A stretch of 64,000 nucleotides of DNA, from positions 2,480,001 to 2,544,000 of the forward strand of contig NZ_CP097320.1 in NCBI RefSeq assembly GCF_023515995.1, written 5' to 3'. The stretch comes from Candidatus Mycobacterium methanotrophicum. Its GTDB lineage: Bacteria; Actinomycetota; Actinomycetes; Mycobacteriales; Mycobacteriaceae. The translations under genes and the position numbers were made by a program. Under the pieces are notes generated by a model, which searched no databases, was not told where the DNA came from, and saw only the letters and a program-made list of their open reading frames with translations. Positions 62,318 to 64,000 of the stretch are shown piece by piece; the first letter of the stretch is position 1; each line of letters begins with the position of its first letter.

Positions 62318-62983
62318 ATGACCGATCACGACCGCGCCGCCGCCCGCCGAGAAATCGCCGACGCCTTCCTCAACGCGTTGGAACGACGCCACGAGGTGCT
62401 GGACCTGATTGTCGAGGCCGGCGACCGGTCGTCGGCGGTCGACGGCATCGTCACGCTGCTGGCCACCTCGCGGTTGGGCGCCGAGGCGGTGATCGGCATG
62501 TCGTTCGATCAGCTGACCAAAGACTCGCGTAAGAAGATCGCCGCCGAGCTCGAAGACCTGAACAACATCTTGAGTTTCACCTTCAAGGACCGGCCCGCCA
62601 GCTCCGGCGACAGCTTGGTGCTCCGCCCCTTCTCCGCGGCGTCCGACCGCGATATCTTCGCCGCCCGCACCGAGGAGGTGGGCGCCAAAGGCGACGGGTC
62701 GGGTGCCCCGGCCAGGGGGCTCGACGACGAGATCCGCTCGGCGCAGGATCGGATCGACGCCGAAGAGGCCGCCTGGTTCGTGGCAGTCGACGGCGACGAG
62801 AAGGTCGGCATGGTTTTCGGCGAACTCGAAGACCACGAGGTTCACGTCCGGATCTGGATCCGTCCTGACTGCCGGCATCGCGGTTACGGCACCGCCGCAC
62901 TGGCCAAATCCCGACCGGAGCTGGCGGCCTATTTCCCAGCGGTGCCGTTGGTGATTCGCGCGCCCGGCGCCACCCTCGTCTAG
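62318..62983 (+). CDS. GNAT acetyltransferase with helical N-terminal domain
   Basis: 221 residues. The first ~95 (RHEVLDLIVEAGDRSSAVDGIVTLL, DQLTKDSRKKIAAELEDLN) form a helical region reminiscent of a stretch of DNA gyrase subunit A, the meaning of which is unclear. The GNAT fold begins at LVLRPFSAASDRD and has the acetyl-CoA loop RPDCRHRGYGTAAL. Substrate unknown. The C-terminal strands look short, so the domain may be minimal. Confidence 0.82.
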   Translation: MTDHDRAAARREIADAFLNALERRHEVLDLIVEAGDRSSAVDGIVTLLATSRLGAEAVIGMSFDQLTKDSRKKIAAELEDLNNILSFTFKDRPASSGDSLVLRPFSAASDRDIFAARTEEVGAKGDGSGAPARGLDDEIRSAQDRIDAEEAAWFVAVDGDEKVGMVFGELEDHEVHVRIWIRPDCRHRGYGTAALAKSRPELAAYFPAVPLVIRAPGATLV

Positions 62984-62991
62984 CGAGCCGG

Positions 62992-63405
62992 TCAGTTTTG
63001 CCGGGTCAGCAGATCCGCGGACCCGAGTACTCGCTGCACCTGCACCTCGATGACCACTCGTCGGGGGTTGGCCCTGGGTGTGCGGTAGCGCTGCGCGTAG
63101 CGCAACTCGGCGTCGCGCACCGCGTCAATTTCCCTGTTTACGCTGGCCCGGCCCTCAAGCGAGAGCCAGCGGGCCCCGTCGACCTGACTGAGCACCGCGA
63201 CCCCGCCGCGTTCGGCGTTGACGGCCTTCTGCGAGCCGCCGGTGGTGATCACCCGGGCGATGTGGGTCTTCGGGTCGAAGGTGAAACCCACCGCCACCAC
63301 ATGCGGGGAATTGTCGGCTCGCAGCGTGGTCAGCATGGCGAGATGGCGCTCCGTGAGAAACGCCAACGCATCGTTGGTCAGCCGGGCAGTGGAGTTCGCC
63401 ATCAC
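62992..63405 (-). CDS. F420H2-dependent biliverdin reductase-type flavin/deazaflavin oxidoreductase (Rv2074 homologue)
   Basis: 137 residues, same as Rv2074, which has been shown to reduce biliverdin with F420H2. Split beta-barrel PPOX-type fold: [37 protein letters not shown] and [17 protein letters not shown]. Almost identical in these blocks to the M. tuberculosis protein. Two adjacent ATGs (63405 and 63402) can serve as start. Divergent from the SDR gene. Confidence 0.95.
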   Translation of the reverse strand: MMANSTARLTNDALAFLTERHLAMLTTLRADNSPHVVAVGFTFDPKTHIARVITTGGSQKAVNAERGGVAVLSQVDGARWLSLEGRASVNREIDAVRDAELRYAQRYRTPRANPRRVVIEVQVQRVLGSADLLTRQN

Positions 63406-63424
63406 GGCTCACGCTAGCGCAGGT

Positions 63425-63430
63425 GATAAT
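63425..63430 (+). promoter_or_regulatory. -10 box (GATAAT) of the SDR gene, divergent promoter region
   Basis: GATAAT, within TGATAAT, ends 7 nt before the GTG at 63438. The Rv2074-like gene starts 32 nt away on the other strand, so two promoters share this gap. Confidence 0.45.
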
Positions 63431-63437
63431 CGCAGCC

Positions 63438-64000
63438 GTGGATGACACGGGGGCTTCTGCGCCTAGGACGGTTTTGCTCCTCGGCGGCCGCAGCGAGATC
63501 GGGATCGAACTCGCGCGTCGGCTGGCTCCCGGCGCCACGGTGATACTGGCGGCCCGCAAAGCCGACCAGCTGGCCGACCAGGTCGCGGCCGTGCTCGCCG
63601 CGGGTGCGACGGGCGTACACGCAAAAGAGTTCGATGCCGACGACCTCGACTCGCACGGCCCGCTGGTCGACTCGCTCATTGCCGATCACGGCCCGATCGA
63701 GATTGCGGTGCTGGCGTTCGGGATCCTTGGCGATCAGGCCCGCGCCGAGACCGACGCTGCACATGCGGTCGCCGTCGTGCACACGGACTATGTGGCGCAC
63801 GTCAGCCTGCTCACATGTTTGGCCGCCGCGATGCGGCAGGCCGGCCGGGGATCGCTGGTGGTGTTCTCGTCGATCGCCGGTGCACGCGTGCGGCGGGCCA
63901 ACTACGTGTACGGCTCGGCGAAGGCGGGGCTGGACGGGTTCGCCAGCGGATTGGCCGACGCGCTGCACGGCACCGGGGTGCGGGTCCTGATCGTTCGGCC
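63438..64000 (+). CDS. Short-chain dehydrogenase/reductase, Rv2073c-like (3' end outside window)
   Basis: 187 codons are visible and the frame stays open at the window edge. Rossmann motif LLLGGRSEIGIELARRL, then AVLAFGILGD in place of the usual NAG, catalytic Ser in VVFSSIAGA and YGSAKAGLDG with Tyr and Lys. This type resembles DprE2-like decaprenylphosphoryl-keto-ribose reductases. In M. tuberculosis Rv2073c is next to Rv2074, the same arrangement as here. Confidence 0.88.
   Translation, partial: MDDTGASAPRTVLLLGGRSEIGIELARRLAPGATVILAARKADQLADQVAAVLAAGATGVHAKEFDADDLDSHGPLVDSLIADHGPIEIAVLAFGILGDQARAETDAAHAVAVVHTDYVAHVSLLTCLAAAMRQAGRGSLVVFSSIAGARVRRANYVYGSAKAGLDGFASGLADALHGTGVRVLIVR

Overview
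This is a high-GC chromosomal segment of a Mycobacterium, probably a slow grower outside the M. tuberculosis complex. The evidence is a complete Pup-proteasome locus, mycothiol biosynthesis (mshC), an MmpL transporter, MTB12/LppK antigens, a 13E12-type HNH remnant, and gene order that largely follows M. tuberculosis dnaE1-fadD11-ilvA (Rv1547-Rv1559) joined to the Rv2141c-Rv2073c block. Names taken from M. tuberculosis rest on remembered protein similarity, not on a search.

Layout. 1-11.8 kb: end of an mmpL gene, dnaE1, an amidohydrolase and methyltransferase pair, a decayed fadD11 whose 3' end is fused by deletion to a DesA3-type desaturase, a broken F420-type nitroreductase gene and ilvA. 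11.8-21.8 kb is an accessory island ending at tRNA-Leu(GAG). It holds an ISL3 remnant, an intact IS3-family element, a small winged-helix-like protein next to a Mrr-like PD-(D/E)XK nuclease of about 600 residues, two vapBC modules, an IS1380-family element that seems to split a gene with a HEPN-like motif, a DUF6431-type protein and the tail of a serine recombinase. Three direct repeats of the tRNA-Leu 3' end (16381, 19882, 21728) partition it like stacked integration cassettes.

21.8-44.4 kb: core genes, namely an M20 peptidase, a PEBP protein, lppL-DUF5703-pyrD, uppP and following genes, cysQ, mshC, an SDR, a PAC2 protein, metH behind a probable S-adenosylhomocysteine riboswitch, a sugar transporter, hisE-hisG, a RecB-like nuclease, trmI and two tandem MTB12-type secreted antigens. 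44.4-55.3 kb: the proteasome system, with mpa (ATPase ring), dop (Pup deamidase/depupylase), pup, prcB and prcA (20S core), then pafA (Pup ligase) and pafB-pafC (WYL regulators of the DNA-damage response). A membrane protein and a dead 13E12 HNH gene sit between prcA and pafA.

55.3-64 kb: tatA-tatC (twin-arginine export), helY helicase, a Pro/Gln-rich membrane protein, a 5'-3' exonuclease, pepE, an acetyltransferase, an F420-dependent reductase and the start of an SDR cut by the window edge. Many core genes have a TANNNT-type -10 box 6-9 nt before the start codon, which suggests leaderless transcription. The most promising unexplained material is the island, especially the nuclease locus at 14.2-16.3 kb and the interrupted HEPN-like gene.
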